Positions 63,426-64,000 of a stretch of 64,000 nucleotides of DNA are shown one piece after another (the first letter of the stretch is position 1; the number at the start of each line of letters is the position of its first letter). The position numbers and the translations under genes are program-made. The DNA comes from Pseudoalteromonas sp. MSK9-3. GTDB taxonomy: Bacteria; Pseudomonadota; Gammaproteobacteria; Enterobacterales; Alteromonadaceae. Under the pieces are notes generated by a model. It saw only the letters and a program-made list of their open reading frames with translations. It did no database searches and was not told the DNA's origin. The stretch covers positions 213,791 to 277,790 of the forward strand of contig NZ_MIET01000009.1 of assembly GCF_003590335.1 (NCBI RefSeq), written 5' to 3'.

Positions 63426-63702
63426 AGTAGTTAAAGCGTATTAGGGGGATTGAAATATCCTGACTAGGTTACGTTTTAGGGTACTGGTTATGACGCTATT
63501 AATAGTGGCTCTTATACTTCTATTCGTAGTAAACGTATATTTCAGATAGATGACTAAAGGTAGCACTAAGCGAAGTACCTTTGTATGTAGTTAGGTTCGT
63601 ACTTTTAATGTACATATTATCTGTGTTTTGTCCTAATAATAGGCGTTTCGAGTGAAAACTGCTCGAACACGTTGTTTTTATCACTTTTCTTCAAATAAAC
63701 GC

Positions 63703-63730
63703 TTGCGCTTTTTCTCCATCTCCCTATAAT
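63703..63730 (+). promoter_or_regulatory. rRNA operon promoter P1
   Basis: TTGCGC (63703-63708), a 16-bp spacer and TATAAT (63725-63730) precede a GC-rich GCGACCCC discriminator, as in stringently controlled rRNA promoters. Upstream sequence is AT-rich and may hold UP-element and Fis sites. The start would be near 63737. Confidence 0.8.
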
Positions 63731-63819
63731 GCGACCCCACTGACACGGAGCGCTACGCTAACTTAGCAAAGCAAAACGAAGTCAGCGTCAAGTAAAACTT
63801 AACTTTAAAAAATTAAGTG

Positions 63820-63847
63820 TTGACAAAAAAATAGGAAAGCGTAACAT
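63820..63847 (+). promoter_or_regulatory. rRNA operon promoter P2
   Basis: A perfect TTGACA (63820-63825), a 16-bp spacer and TAACAT (63842-63847), followed by GCGCAGCCC. It lies about 117 bp downstream of P1, the usual tandem layout of gammaproteobacterial rrn operons. Confidence 0.8.
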
Positions 63848-63854
63848 GCGCAGC

Positions 63855-64000
63855 CCTAGCGAGATAAAGCAAAGCGCTTAATCATCGCAACGTTCTTTAA
63901 AAATATGAAGCAATCATCTGTGTGGGCACTCGTACAGATTGAGTTCTAACAGCGAACCTTCTTTCTTAGATTGAAGTGACGCAAAAAAATTAGAGTCTCA
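63855..64000 (+). ncRNA. Leader of an rRNA operon transcript (16S gene starts beyond the window)
   Basis: Downstream of P2 lies a boxA-like antitermination site (CGTTCTTTAA at 63891-63900, with AAAAAT after it). The typical rRNA leader segment CAATCATCTGTGTGGGCACTCG (in two pieces, near 63911-63932) follows. The conserved 16S start (AGAGTTTGATC) is not reached before base 64000. The 16S gene is therefore expected within the next few hundred bases. Confidence 0.8.

Overview
The window looks like a chromosomal segment of a marine gammaproteobacterium of the Alteromonadales, most likely Pseudoalteromonas or a close relative. This is inferred from an argECBFGH cluster whose argH is fused to an ArgA-like acetyltransferase domain, AT-rich sequence, Alteromonas/Vibrio-type conserved families (DUF2982, DUF2884, TIGR02449, long PstC/PstA) and a 3' end that is the promoter and leader of an rRNA operon. 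No phage, transposase, CRISPR array or tRNA gene was seen.

Layout. 1-373: 5' end of fbp on the minus strand. 531-2960: exported zinc metalloprotease. 3035-10200: arginine biosynthesis, argE divergent from argC-B-F-G-H(A), with a palindromic ARG box between them. 10382-12367: an AT-rich block with an unannotated 54-residue peptide that has a double-glycine-type leader, followed by three paralogous five-helix membrane proteins. I consider this the best candidate for an undescribed system. 12487-18672: wzi-like, coaD, tetR, thiI, panE, vanZ-like and yajQ. 18880-20923: cobalamin riboswitch and btuB. 21083-25769: msrA with an RND efflux pump. 26026-30117: DUF2982, a hypothetical gene, two DUF1566 genes and DUF2884. 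30119-36930: amidohydrolase/SDR pair, slyD, mltD with a degenerate metallo-beta-lactamase-fold protein, TIGR02449-zapA, rlmJ and phnA. 37561-38832: EAL-HDOD protein.

38861-50997 is a phosphate island: ppk-ppx and pstC-pstA-pstB-phoU, each preceded by a PhoB-box-like 11-bp direct repeat placed correctly for a -10 element, then a PhoU-like DUF47 protein and a PiT transporter. gcvR lies between the two. pstS is not in the window. 51261-55101: OxyR-type regulator, a small membrane protein and a REC-REC-PAS-GGDEF-EAL protein. 55355-60959: queA-tgt-yajC-secD-secF. 61068-63003: Fur-box lipoprotein, a 192-bp MITE-like element and a LasA-like M23 endopeptidase whose stop codon sits at the element's edge. 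63700-64000: tandem rRNA promoters and leader; the 16S gene starts beyond the window.

Several operons are translationally coupled: ATGA overlaps (coaD/wzi, SDR/amidohydrolase, ppk/ppx) and 8-bp ATGNNTAA overlaps (vanZ/panE, RND/msrA, MBL/mltD). All family assignments come from reading the sequence and remembered family hallmarks; no database search was run.
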